From: Micromussa lordhowensis
Taxonomy: Eukaryota; Cnidaria; Anthozoa; Scleractinia; Lobophylliidae
Direction: 5' to 3'
Length of the DNA stretch: 64,000 nt
Assembly: GCA_964020085.1 (NCBI GenBank)
Contig: OZ026595.1
Span: forward strand, 18,032,653 to 18,096,652
Both the position numbers and the translations under genes were made by a program. Within the stretch, counting starts at the first letter, position 1; the number at the start of each line of letters is the position of its first letter. Of this stretch, positions 36,401-47,000 are shown piece after piece. The notes under the pieces are model-generated. The model was given only the letters and a program-made list of their open reading frames with translations. It made no database searches and was not told the origin of the DNA.

Positions 36401-38086
36401 ATAAAGTCACGAAACTTTATCTGGTGGCCGGGGAGGGTCTTGCACTGAAGTAAAAATCCAAGATCGTCGCCAGTTTCCTTGGTGTCAAGTCTCTGGTAGG
36501 CAAGGGGTCAATAATTATCGATACCATAAAAATGTAATTCCATCTCACAGGTTTTGTTGAATTTCTTCATGTTTCTTTGATTTAATGTGGTTGGTGTGGA
36601 GAGGAGAGGAAAGACAGTACATTTGAGTGGAAAAAGTTTCAATTTGTAATAAAATTAACTTGATTATTAATGTCTTCAATTTCCACTTTAGAATGGTTAC
36701 AACTGATCCCTGAATGTGTACATGTGAGAGTGCTCAAGACAGCCATAAGCAACTTTGATGCTACATACTCACTGACACCAGGTCACAGTGAACAGTCAGA
36801 AGAAGCTGGTGCGCATTCTATTTTTGTTATTTATTTCTGGAACATGTTGTATAAAAAGCAGCTCCGTGAGGCCAATCTGCCAAACATTTCTTTGCTAATG
36901 GCAGTTCATCAAATTGTTATTATTTAACATAATGAGATTTCTTCCAACCTGCAAATGATTTAATCACATGTAAGTCAACTGCATTTTTATCAAAACATTC
37001 CCCGCGAGACTACGCCCTATAATGGCCTATATGGGGAGGCTCCTCCCGAAAGGGGTATGTTTTTCAGGCTTCAGGTATATAAAAGGGTAGGGATTTCACA
37101 AGTTGAGGTATATAAAAGGGTAGGGAAATCGGTCCTTTAGGTATTTAAAAGGGCCTTTAACTACATGGGAATGAGAACAAGACTTGGTTGGACCTCAGGG
37201 CAGAGCCTCCCGGGGGATCCATTCATCTGTATTTATCTGGCCCCAGTTGTTCAAAGGCTGGATAACGCTATCCACCGGAGAAATCGTTATCCAGTGGATA
37301 AGTGTTGACAAAACAAACCACACTATCCGCTGGATAGTGATTTATCCTGTGGATAGCGGTATCCAGCCTTTGAACAACTGGGGCCTGTATTATTTATCTT
37401 GGAGTCAGTTTATGTAGGTTACAAAATGTATTTTTCTTGAATTACAGTCATTAAAATCGTTGAGTTAAATCAAGTTGATAGTGGAATCAACGCAGATTCA
37501 GATTCCAAAATTTTCTGGTGGAGCATGCCCCCAGACCCCCCCGTAAGGGAAGGGGCCTTTTGACTCCTCAAACATTACAGCTGCCTTCTTTAATAGGGAC
37601 TGCCGCCTACTTCAAAACTTATTTACCCCAAGTGTCACTTTGAACCCCCACCCTCGTCGTCCCACCTGTAGGTCATTGTGTGCTACTGGGTCTCTGAGAC
37701 ACTTTATCTATATCACACAACTTCCAGGTGCAATTTGCCCATATTCCCAGTTTCAAATTGTATTCTAGACTAAAATTCTATACTCTATTTTAAAATACAC
37801 TATGCTCTTTGAAAACATTGCCCTTTCCAATGACATAATGAGAGTGTGTCCCTTTCCTCTCCATGGTTTGTGCTAGATGTTACCTGTTAATGATCTGCTT
37901 GATCTATTTTCAGTTTATAGTGCCTTTAATTCAGCATGTCCTCACCAAATACCATTTGATGGTTCAGGACATGGCATATTGAACATGAAAGACTTCCTTA
38001 TTGGGTATGATGTTCTGAGAGATTATCTCTTCAATTTTCTTAATGGAAGGTTAGTAGTTGACTATAACAAATTAGTATCACTCAAC

Positions 38087-38124
<38 letters not shown>

Positions 38125-40132
38125 GCCACTAGGGGACTATTAGTAATAGTCATTGAGTAGCGAAATTCGCCAGTTTTTCTCTCCTTTTTTCTCCAATAAA
38201 TATTTCTTCAACTTACATTTGCTAACTAGTTGAGTGATACTAAAACAATTGGACCCCTTGCCCTCAAGGGCCACGGGTCAATAGCCTGTCCGGCTTCGCC
38301 TCATGGGCTATTGACCCATAGCCCTTTCAGGCTACAGGTCTAATTTTTAATTATAGTTTATACAGTTGAAACTATATTCGCTTTGGGGTCGGTACCTCTC
38401 TACAGCAAAAAGACAGAAAGTAATTTTCTTCAGTCGACATACGAAAAAAGGGAGGCCTAATTGTTAGAGCGTTGAACTTCCGCGATTGGACTCTGGGCCG
38501 AGCGGTCCGGGTTCAAGCCCTGGCCGAGGCAACTGCATTTTGTTTTTGCATGGTCAAGACACTTCTCCCAGCATGCTTCCAGCCCAGGTGTATAAATGGA
38601 ATGTGTGAAACTACAGCAGGAAATGGTTTAATGGCTGTTGCCATTTTAACTGCTAATTTCCGTTTTAGTGTAAGCGACAATTCTCAGATAATGATAGCTA
38701 TAAATAATGACACCTACAGATACCGTTGTTCAGTTTTCATTGCTGTGGCGCATTTGTCAGTGGAGGAGAGTCGTGTGCAATAGTTCTAAGGTAAACATTT
38801 TTTGAACAACTAATTAGTTTTAGTAATCCTTGCCCTTATCCATCGCAGCAAGTGCTTGCGTTTAAACAACGTGAAAATTGGTTTATCAATGACCATGATA
38901 TAAAGTATGTATTATGACATTGACTGATGGTGAATTGATTGCAACAACATCGAGATTATCAAAAAACATAAATCATTGAATTGTGAATTTAACAAGGATT
39001 GTAGGGAACTTTACACATCTATCATTATTCATTACATTCTTGTTTCTTCCGTTTCAGATGTCGAGCCAAAAACTCGCACAAATTCACCTAAACCCTGGGC
39101 CGGCAGAAAATTTGTCTAAGGTATGTTCTGTCCTGTTTTATTCCGGCGTAGCCACTCGAACGAATCTGGTTGACTAGTGTAATCGCACACAAATGACCAT
39201 GAAAAACCTGATTGGTCGAGAGCATTCAATCAATAGACCATTTCACAGTTGTCAGCTTAGTGACCTGGCCTGTGAATGACAGTGAGGCTGGGTTGACCTT
39301 GTTTTGATACAGACCTCACTGCTTTTATTGTGCAAATCAAGTTGTTCTTATGCTAACTAGTTGACATTTACATGAGAAAAGCTGAGAGGTTTGTATCGAA
39401 GCAAGGTCACCTCCAGCCTCACTTGCATTCATGGCCAGGTAACTAAGCACACAACTGTAAAATGGTCTATTCTCAAAAGCTTGTGAACTTGACATAATAA
39501 TGCAATATCTGCTGCAGATATTGCTTTTAACATGTCAAGTTCAACGTCTGCCTGGTTACCAAGTCCCTTGGGGTGTTCTCCTCAGAACAAATTGGCTGAA
39601 CGCCTAATGAATGCCTATTGTTTAAAAAATGCATAATAAAACGATTGTTGAATTCGGTTTTTGCATGATATCATGAATTATCAAAACCTCGTGTCTGTAT
39701 TATCTGCCTCAGCCTTCGGCTTCGGCAGATAACACAGACCTCGGTTTTGATAACTCATGATATCATGCTCATCCTCATCCAATAATTGTTTAATATCACC
39801 GTGTATCTGTTAGGCTAAATTGCAGAATACCCCTCCACTTATTTGCATCTCATTGAATAAGAATAGCAACTATTGTTACATGTATATACCTCGTTCTTCA
39901 AAGGACACCGACACATGTTATGGTTGGGCCGGGGTATTCTGCAATCGCTCCCCAAACCATCGAATAAGATGTATTTCTTAATTTTTTTCAGGGTCAGGAC
40001 GAATTTCTCACAAGTGTAAGAAATCTCCGTCAGCAATCAGAATCAGCGTGCCAAGTGGTCAAAAATAGCAGCGTTCAGGAAGCATGGCATGCTGGCCAAC
40101 AACCGCCTATTAAGGATCAAACGAATCAATAA
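33463..40132 (+). CDS. Uncharacterised multi-exon protein, N-terminal five exons firm, 3' end unresolved
   Basis: Exons 33463-33591, 35110-35250, 35962-36130, 36692-36808 and 37914-38049 have good splice sites and consistent phases (0, 0, 1, 1, 2). They encode 230 residues, starting MPRRKDWPSDFSDCAP with an acidic serine patch (ENSSSDEVEDS). A beta-rich stretch (DILSGDIVARYYLELQIGE, VIVLNKNGTEFFIRDF) and MEWVYMCSCDKQRSAVV follow, then a helical part ending MKDFLIGYDVLRDYLFNFLN. I do not recognise the family. Exon 39058-39120, read in phase, stops at 39089-39091 (241 residues in total). The same exon and exon 39992-40132 are jointly open in a different phase to TAA 40130, so the true C-terminus is uncertain. 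A 30-nt candidate micro-exon (38761-38790) keeps the phase. A possible 3' UTR exon starts near 40516 with AATAAA at about 40566. Confidence 0.7.
33836..34488. mobile_element. Foldback element with arms built of ACTCGCCTAC repeats
   Basis: The left arm (33836-33925) repeats the 10-mer ACTCGCCTAC at about 17-bp spacing. The right arm (about 34387-34488) is its inverse, with GTAGGCGAGTT units. Outer ends are CCGGTCAACTCGCCTACGTG and GTAGGCGAGTTGACCGGGT. The interior contains another complete element (34040-34253), so this one was hit after it inserted. It lies in intron 1 of the unknown gene. Confidence 0.75.
34040..34253. mobile_element. MULE-like MITE with perfect 35-bp ends and 9-bp target duplication
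   Basis: The ends start GGGCGTGTTTAAAACACG and close with the exact inverse, running 35 bp inward through AAATGGCGAAATGGCAC. GTTGTATGG flanks both sides (34031-34039 and 34254-34262), a 9-bp duplication as produced by Mutator-type transposases. The interior holds about four tandem copies of a 21-bp word, TTAGCCTAAATAGCGCTTCGG or a close variant. There is no coding capacity. It is nested inside the 33836-34488 foldback element. Confidence 0.85.
36136..36250. repeat. Solo end of the GTGCCTATGAAGTAAAA element family
   Basis: Starting GTGCCTATGAAGTAAAAAG and running through TTATTTGAAAGGCTTTTCAA and TTTTTTCGTTTTAGAGATAT, this matches the left arm of the large inverted-repeat element at 59926-60697. 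The inverted partner arm is missing here. It begins five bases downstream of exon 3 of the unknown gene. Confidence 0.7.
37239..37385. repeat. MITE with GGCCCCAGTTGTTCAAAGGC ends
   Basis: The 147-bp element begins GGCCCCAGTTGTTCAAAGGC and ends with its exact inverse, GCCTTTGAACAACTGGGGCC. Internal words GGATAACGCTATCC, GGATAGTG and GGATAGCGGTATCC also pair. Flanks read TGTATTTATCT on the left and TGTATTATTTATCT on the right, similar but not a clean duplication. It lies in intron 4 of the unknown gene. Confidence 0.8.
38055..38350. repeat. Palindromic repeat cluster in unknown-gene intron 5
   Basis: TAGTATCACTCAACTAGT at the left is mirrored by ACTAGTTGAGTGATACTA near 38225-38242, bounding one inverted-repeat element. 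Immediately after it, GGGTCAATAGCC and GGGCTATTGACCC form a hairpin with a GC-rich loop (38275-38320). Both look like non-autonomous DNA elements. Confidence 0.6.
38451..38615 (+). mobile_element. tRNA-derived SINE remnant
   Basis: The head resembles a tRNA: TTGTTAGAGCGTTGAACTTC stands for the A-box region and GGGTTCAAGCCC is a good B box at about 38508-38519. It is followed by a body with GTCAAGACACTTCTCCCAGC and CCCAGGTGTATAAATGGAA, wording I associate with tRNA-derived SINEs common in marine invertebrates. The head is too diverged from a folded tRNA, and too long between boxes, to be a functional tRNA gene. Confidence 0.7.
39228..39478. repeat. Inverted-repeat element with AATAGACCATTTTACAG-type ends
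   Basis: The left end ATAGACCATTTCACAGTTGT and right end ACAACTGTAAAATGGTCTAT are near complements. Inner pairs include GTGAGGCTGG / CCAGCCTCAC and GACCTTG / CAAGGTC. It lies between the last two exons of the unknown gene. Confidence 0.7.
39641..39790. repeat. Foldback element with AACAATTATT-like ends, copy 3
   Basis: The arms run from AAACGATTGTTGAATTCGG through GCATGATATCATGA and GTATTATCTGCC to a GC-rich loop CTTCGGCTTCGG. They return through GGCAGATAAC, TCATGATATCATGC and CCAATAATTGTTT. Architecture and termini match the elements at 15756 and 26594. Confidence 0.65.
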
Positions 40133-41028
40133 TTGGGGAGATTTTGATGTTTTTTTAGGGAATTAAAGGAAATGAGGGTAGGGTTTAATTTTTTTCTTTA
40201 ATTTTTGGTTCATAGTAAACGTGCCCTGGAGGTACCACTAGTGCGTTCGTCTAATTTCTCTTACCACGGAAACTAACTACAATATCATAGATATTGGCTT
40301 CTGCGATATCGCAAATTCTTCATTTTTAAAAACTCGCTTTCATTGGCTAAATCTGATGTGATGAAAAAACTGAAAAGTGATTAGCGTAAGCTCCGATGAA
40401 CAAGTAACAATTGATAACACATAGTATTTACTTTATAAATACTGTTACTACTCAGATACAGAAGAAAAGATGGGAAGATCACATTTTTTATTTAATCTTT
40501 TTATTTTTATTTCAGATATTAAAGTGACGAGGGGTAAAAGTGATCAAGCTGTGAAGACCATTATAAATAAAAAACCTGTGATCATATGTATTGAGTACTT
40601 TATCATTATTCTCAATTTTCAAGTGAAGTTTTGTATAAGAAGGAAAAATGTCGAGAAAATTACAAAACTTAACATGGAAAAATTATTATCGAATTATCAT
40701 CGAGCCTTCGATCCCATTGCCACTTATACCATCAAAATAACGACGCCAATATCTTGTTATTTCACCAAGCCTGCCATTCACTTCGATAGATGACACCCCT
40801 CTCTGGCGCATAGGTTTAAATTACGTCATAATACGGCATTTTCTACTGGTCGCTAAAGATTTGACGAGCACTTGAAATCCAGTCTTTCTAATTCTTTAAT
40901 ATTTTCAAAAGGCTGAAGTGACTTCTCTTACATTGTATGAAATGAAATGGGAACCATTCTCTTACAATTTCCAAAGCAATCATCACAGTTCCTGGCAGCA
41001 GATTCACGGATATTAAAATCAGACACAT
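40133..41028. other. Gap between unknown gene and tandem array
   Basis: A TTTATTTCAG acceptor-like site near 40506-40515 followed by an AATAAA at about 40566 may mark a 3' UTR exon of the unknown gene. Otherwise I see no gene. The last 230 bp before the array show no obvious similarity to the repeat unit. Confidence 0.4.
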
Positions 41029-44000
41029 TTCCTAGATTTATACGTTAGCAAGCAACACTTTCACCGTGAGTCTGGAAAGGCTGGTCAGAGAAGCAAATGC
41101 AAACAATGTCATTTCCACACCAATTTACTTTTTCTTTAAAAGTGTCTAAAAGTGGTCGACCTTCCATTTACCAATCACATTGGAATTGAGTAAGAACTTC
41201 TTTCAGTGCGTCCATTCCCGCAGATAACTAACTTTTGCCTTGCAATAGTCTTTCTAACTGCGACTGCGAAATAATTCATCACGGTCAAATTCAACTCAAA
41301 AACCTTTGACGCATGGAGCAGTTTGCGAAATTAAACTTTAATATTTTTTGAAAAACTATACATATTAGACGTCAACGACAAAGCTACGTTACTTTCAAAG
41401 TCGAGAAAAATTCGACGCCAGTGTAAGCTATTGATACGTGGTGAGAAAATGCTAAAAAGAGCCTGTGTTCTACCGTGACCACAAAAACCACAGTGTAGAA
41501 ACAAAACTCCACCGTTTTCGTACCATTACACGGTAAACTCCCCTTTAGGACGCTCATGAGCTTTTCGAATGTCATTCCAATTAATTGCCCAGAGAATTAA
41601 ACGCGTTGCTTCAAAGCATCTTACTTTATTACGAAAGTTACGATAGTTCAAATCAAAATTGATACCCTTGTTACCAACACGTTAACGGTAGACCCGTTCT
41701 TAATTGGCAGGGACAAATGTAATACTCTCACTCAACTGCCAATTCAGTTTTCAGGCCTTTCGGAAGAGCCCTTTCCGAAACACGGCTAAGCATTTGGCAA
41801 TAGCCGACGTCGGCAAGTCTAATCAGAGATACTGCCTCGAGGGACATCAAATTGGGTACTATTACTTTGACCGGGAAACGGCCAAGGAACTATTTGCATG
41901 TCAAAAGCGACCCATTCTTTGAGTGAACGGCACAGTTTAGGAACCAACAGGACGATAAGATGTACGAAGCAAACATAACATTGCATAGTCTAAAGAAGTA
42001 GCGGTAAGCGAAGAAACTTTTATGTGGTGAGCATGCGCTAAAAAGGGCTACTTTTTCACCATGACAATAACCATCGTCAGAAAGCGAGGAAATATCACGT
42101 CCTTTCATTCTATAAACCCTCAAGTACAGCGCTTGTATATCTCTAAATTAGAAATAAATGCCTGCAGTGCGAGCACAACGTTTTGCTTTATAACCTCTCC
42201 AAAATTCCTAGATTTATACGTTAGCAAGCAACACTTTCACCGTGAGTCTGGAAAGGCTGGTCAGAGAAGCAAATGCAAACAATGTCATTTCCACACCAAT
42301 TTACTTTTTCTTTAAAAGTGTCTAAAAGTGGTCGACCTTCCATTTACCAATCACATTGGAATTGAGTAAGAACTTCTTTCAGTGCGTCCATTCCCGCAGA
42401 TAACTAACTTTTGCCTTGCAATAGTCTTTCTAACTGCGACTGCGAAATAATTCATCACGGTCAAATTCAACTCAAAAACCTTTGACGCATGGAGCAGTTT
42501 GCGAAATTAAACTTTAATATTTTTTGAAAAACTATACATATTAGACGTCAACGACAAAGCTACGTTACTTTCAAAGTCGAGAAAAATTCGACGCCAGTGT
42601 AAGCTATTGATACGTGGTGAGAAAATGCTAAAAAGAGCCTGTGTTCTACCGTGACCACAAAAACCACAGTGTAGAAACAAAACTCCACCGTTTTCGTACC
42701 ATTACACGGTAAACTCCCCTTTAGGACGCTCATGAGCTTTTCGAATGTCATTCCAATTAATTGCCCAGAGAATTAAACGCGTTGCTTCAAAGCATCTTAC
42801 TTTATTACGAAAGTTACGATAGTTCAAATCAAAATTGATACCCTTGTTACCAACACGTTAACGGTAGACCCGTTCTTAATTGGCAGGGACAAATGTAATA
42901 CTCTCACTCAACTGCCAATTCAGTTTTCAGGCCTTTCGGAAGAGCCCTTTCCGAAACACGGCTAAGCATTTGGCAATAGCCGACGTCGGCAAGTCTAATC
43001 AGAGATACTGCCTCGAGGGACATCAAATTGGGTACTATTACTTTGACCGGGAAACGGCCAAGGAACTATTTGCATGTCAAAAGCGACCCATTCTTTGAGT
43101 GAACGGCACAGTTTAGGAACCAACAGGACGATAAGATGTACGAAGCAAACATAACATTGCATAGTCTAAAGAAGTAGCGGTAAGCGAAGAAACTTTTATG
43201 TGGTGAGCATGCGCTAAAAAGGGCTACTTTTTCACCATGACAATAACCATCGTCAGAAAGCGAGGAAATATCACGTCCTTTCATTCTATAAACCCTCAAG
43301 TACAGCGCTTGTATATCTCTAAATTAGAAATAAATGCCTGCAGTGCGAGCACAACGTTTTGCTTTATAACCTCTCCAAAATTCCTAGATTTATACGTTAG
43401 CAAGCAACACTTTCACCGTGAGTCTGGAAAGGCTGGTCAGAGAAGCAAATGCAAACAATGTCATTTCCACACCAATTTACTTTTTCTTTAAAAGTGTCTA
43501 AAAGTGGTCGACCTTCCATTTACCAATCACATTGGGATTGAGTAAGAACTTCTTTCAGTGCGTCCATTCCCGCAGATAACTAACTTTTGCCTTGCAATAG
43601 TCTTTCTAACTGCGACTGCGAAATAATTCATCACGGTCAAATTCAACTCAAAAACCTTTGACGCATGGAGCAGTTTGCGAAATTAAACTTTAATATTTTT
43701 TGAAAAACTATACATATTAGACGTCAACGACAAAGCTACGTTACTTTCAAAGTCGAGAAAAATTCGACGCCAGTGTAAGCTATTGATACGTGGTGAGAAA
43801 ATGCTAAAAAGAGCCTGTGTTCTACCGTGACCACAAAAACCACAGTGTAGAAACAAAACTCCACCGTTTTCGTACCATTACACGGTAAACTCCCCTTTAG
43901 GACGCTCATGAGCTTTTCGAATGTCATTCCAATTAATTGCCCAGAGAATTAAACGCGTTGCTTCAAAGCATCTTACTTTATTACGAAAGTTACGATAGTT

Positions 44001-47000
44001 CAAATCAAAATTGATACCCTTGTTACCAACACGTTAACGGTAGACCCGTTCTTAATTGGCAGGGACAAATGTAATACTCTCACTCAACTGCCAATTCAGT
44101 TTTCAGGCCTTTCGGAAGAGCCCTTTCCGAAACACGGCTAAGCATTTGGCAATAGCCGACGTCGGCAAGTCTAATCAGAGATACTGCCTCGAGGGACATC
44201 AAATTGGGTACTATTACTTTGACCGGGAAACGGCCAAGGAACTATTTGCATGTCAAAAGCGACCCATTCTTTGAGTGAACGGCACAGTTTAGGAACCAAC
44301 AGGACGATAAGATGTACGAAGCAAACATAACATTGCATAGTCTAAAGAAGTAGCGGTAAGCGAAGAAACTTTTATGTGGTGAGCATGCGCTAAAAAGGGC
44401 TACTTTTTCACCATGACAATAACCATCGTCAGAAAGCGAGGAAATATCACGTCCTTTCATTCTATAAACCCTCAAGTACAGCGCTTGTATATCTCTAAAT
44501 TAGAAATAAATGCCTGCAGTGCGAGCACAACGTTTTGCTTTATAACCTCTCCAAAATTCCTAGATTTATACGTTAGCAAGCAACACTTTCACCGTGAGTC
44601 TGGAAAGGCTGGTCAGAGAAGCAAATGCAAACAATGTCATTTCCACACCAATTTACTTTTTCTTTAAAAGTGTCTAAAAGTGGTCGACCTTCCATTTACC
44701 AATCACATTGGAATTGAGTAAGAACTTCTTTCAGTGCGTCCATTCCCGCAGATAACTAACTTTTGCCTTGCAATAGTCTTTCTAACTGCGACTGCGAAAT
44801 AATTCATCACGGTCAAATTCTACTCAAAAACCTTTGACGCATGGAGCAGTTTGCGAAATTAAACTTTAATATTTTTTGAAAAACTATACATATTAGACGT
44901 CAACGACAAAGCTACGTTACTTTCAAAGTCGAGAAAAATTCGACGCCAGTGTAAGCTATTGATACGTGGTGAGAAAATGCTAAAAAGAGCCTGTGTTCTA
45001 CCGTGACCACAAAAACCACAGTGTAGAAACAAAACTCCACCGTTTTCGTACCATTACACGGTAAACTCCCCTTTAGGACGCTCATGAGCTTTTCGAATGT
45101 CATTCCAATTAATTGCCCAGAGAATTAAACGCGTTGCTTCAAAGCATCTTACTTTATTACGAAAGTTACGATAGTTCAAATCAAAATTGATACCCTTGTT
45201 ACCAACACGTTAACGGTAGACCCGTTCTTAATTGGCAGGGACAAATGTAATACTCTCACTCAACTGCCAATTCAGTTTTCAGGCCTTTCGGAAGAGCCCT
45301 TTCCGAAACACGGCTAAGCATTTGGCAATAGCCGACGTCGGCAAGTCTAATCAGAGATACTGCCTCGAGGGACATCAAATTGGGTACTATTACTTTGACC
45401 GGGAAACGGCCAAGGAACTATTTGCATGTCAAAAGCGACCCATTCTTTGAGTGAACGGCACAGTTTAGGAACCAACAGGACGATAAGATGTACGAAGCAA
45501 ACATAACATTGCATAGTCTAAAGAAGTAGCGGTAAGCGAAGAAACTTTTATGTGGTGAGCATGCGCTAAAAAGGGCTACTTTTTCACCATGACAATAACC
45601 ATCGTCAGAAAGCGAGGAAATATCACGTCCTTTCATTCTATAAACCCTCAAGTACAGCGCTTGTATATCTCTAAATTAGAAATAAATGCCTGCAGTGCGA
45701 GCACAACGTTTTGCTTTATAACCTCTCCAAAATTCCTAGATTTATACGTTAGCAAGCAACACTTTCACCGTGAGTCTGGAAAGGCTGGTCAGAGAAGCAA
45801 ATGCAAACAATGTCATTTCCACACCAATTTACTTTTTCTTTAAAAGTGTCTAAAAGTGGTCGACCTTCCATTTACCAATCACATTGGAATTGAGTAAGAA
45901 CTTCTTTCAGTGCGTCCATTCCCGCAGATAACTAACTTTTGCCTTGCAATAGTCTTTCTAACTGCGACTGCGAAATAATTCATCACGGTCAAATTCAACT
46001 CAAAAACCTTTGACGCATGGAGCAGTTTGCGAAATTAAACTTTAATATTTTTTGAAAAACTATACATATTAGACGTCAACGACAAAGCTACGTTACTTTC
46101 AAAGTCGAGAAAAATTCGACGCCAGTGTAAGCTATTGATACGTGGTGAGAAAATGCTAAAAAGAGCCTGTGTTCTACCGTGACCACAAAAACCACAGTGT
46201 AGAAACAAAACTCCACCGTTTTCGTACCATTACACGGTAAACTCCCCTTTAGGACGCTCATGAGCTTTTCGAATGTCATTCCAATTAATTGCCCAGAGAA
46301 TTAAACGCGTTGCTTCAAAGCATCTTACTTTATTACGAAAGTTACGATAGTTCAAATCAAAATTGATACCCTTGTTACCAACACGTTAACGGTAGACCCG
46401 TTCTTAATTGGCAGGGACAAATGTAATACTCTCACTCAACTGCCAATTCAGTTTTCAGGCCTTTCGGAAGAGCCCTTTCCGAAACACGGCTAAGCATTTG
46501 GCAATAGCCGACGTCGGCAAGTCTAATCAGAGATACTGCCTCGAGGGACATCAAATTGGGTACTATTACTTTGACCGGGAAACGGCCAAGGAACTATTTG
46601 CATGTCAAAAGCGACCCATTCTTTGAGTGAACGGCACAGTTTAGGAACCAACAGGACGATAAGATGTACGAAGCAAACATAACATTGCATAGTCTAAAGA
46701 AGTAGCGGTAAGCGAAGAAACTTTTATGTGGTGAGCATGCGCTAAAAAGGGCTACTTTTTCACCATGACAATAACCATCGTCAGAAAGCGAGGAAATATC
46801 ACGTCCTTTCATTCTATAAACCCTCAAGTACAGCGCTTGTATATCTCTAAATTAGAAATAAATGCCTGCAGTGCGAGCACAACGTTTTGCTTTATAACCT
46901 CTCCAAAATTCCTAGATTTATACGTTAGCAAGCAACACTTTCACCGTGAGTCTGGAAAGGCTGGTCAGAGAAGCAAATGCAAACAATGTCATTTCCACAC

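Noticed and set aside
38470..38545. A functional tRNA gene
   Set aside because: A B box is present, but spacing and pairing do not form a tRNA and the downstream body is SINE-like.
41384..41575. Minus-strand 63-codon ATG frame repeated in each unit (with an in-frame 3-bp insertion in copy 9)
   Set aside because: Persistence of the frame follows from near-identical DNA copies. The composition looks random, there is no family resemblance, and one in-frame insertion is weak evidence of selection.
41031..42206. The 1,176-bp unit as a tandem 5S rRNA, U-snRNA, spliced-leader or tRNA gene repeat
   Set aside because: No diagnostic segment of 5S, U1, U2, U4, U5 or U6, and no A/B box pair, is present on either strand. 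An Sm-like ATTTTTTGA occurs (about 41344), but such words are frequent in AT-rich DNA and no promoter element accompanies it.
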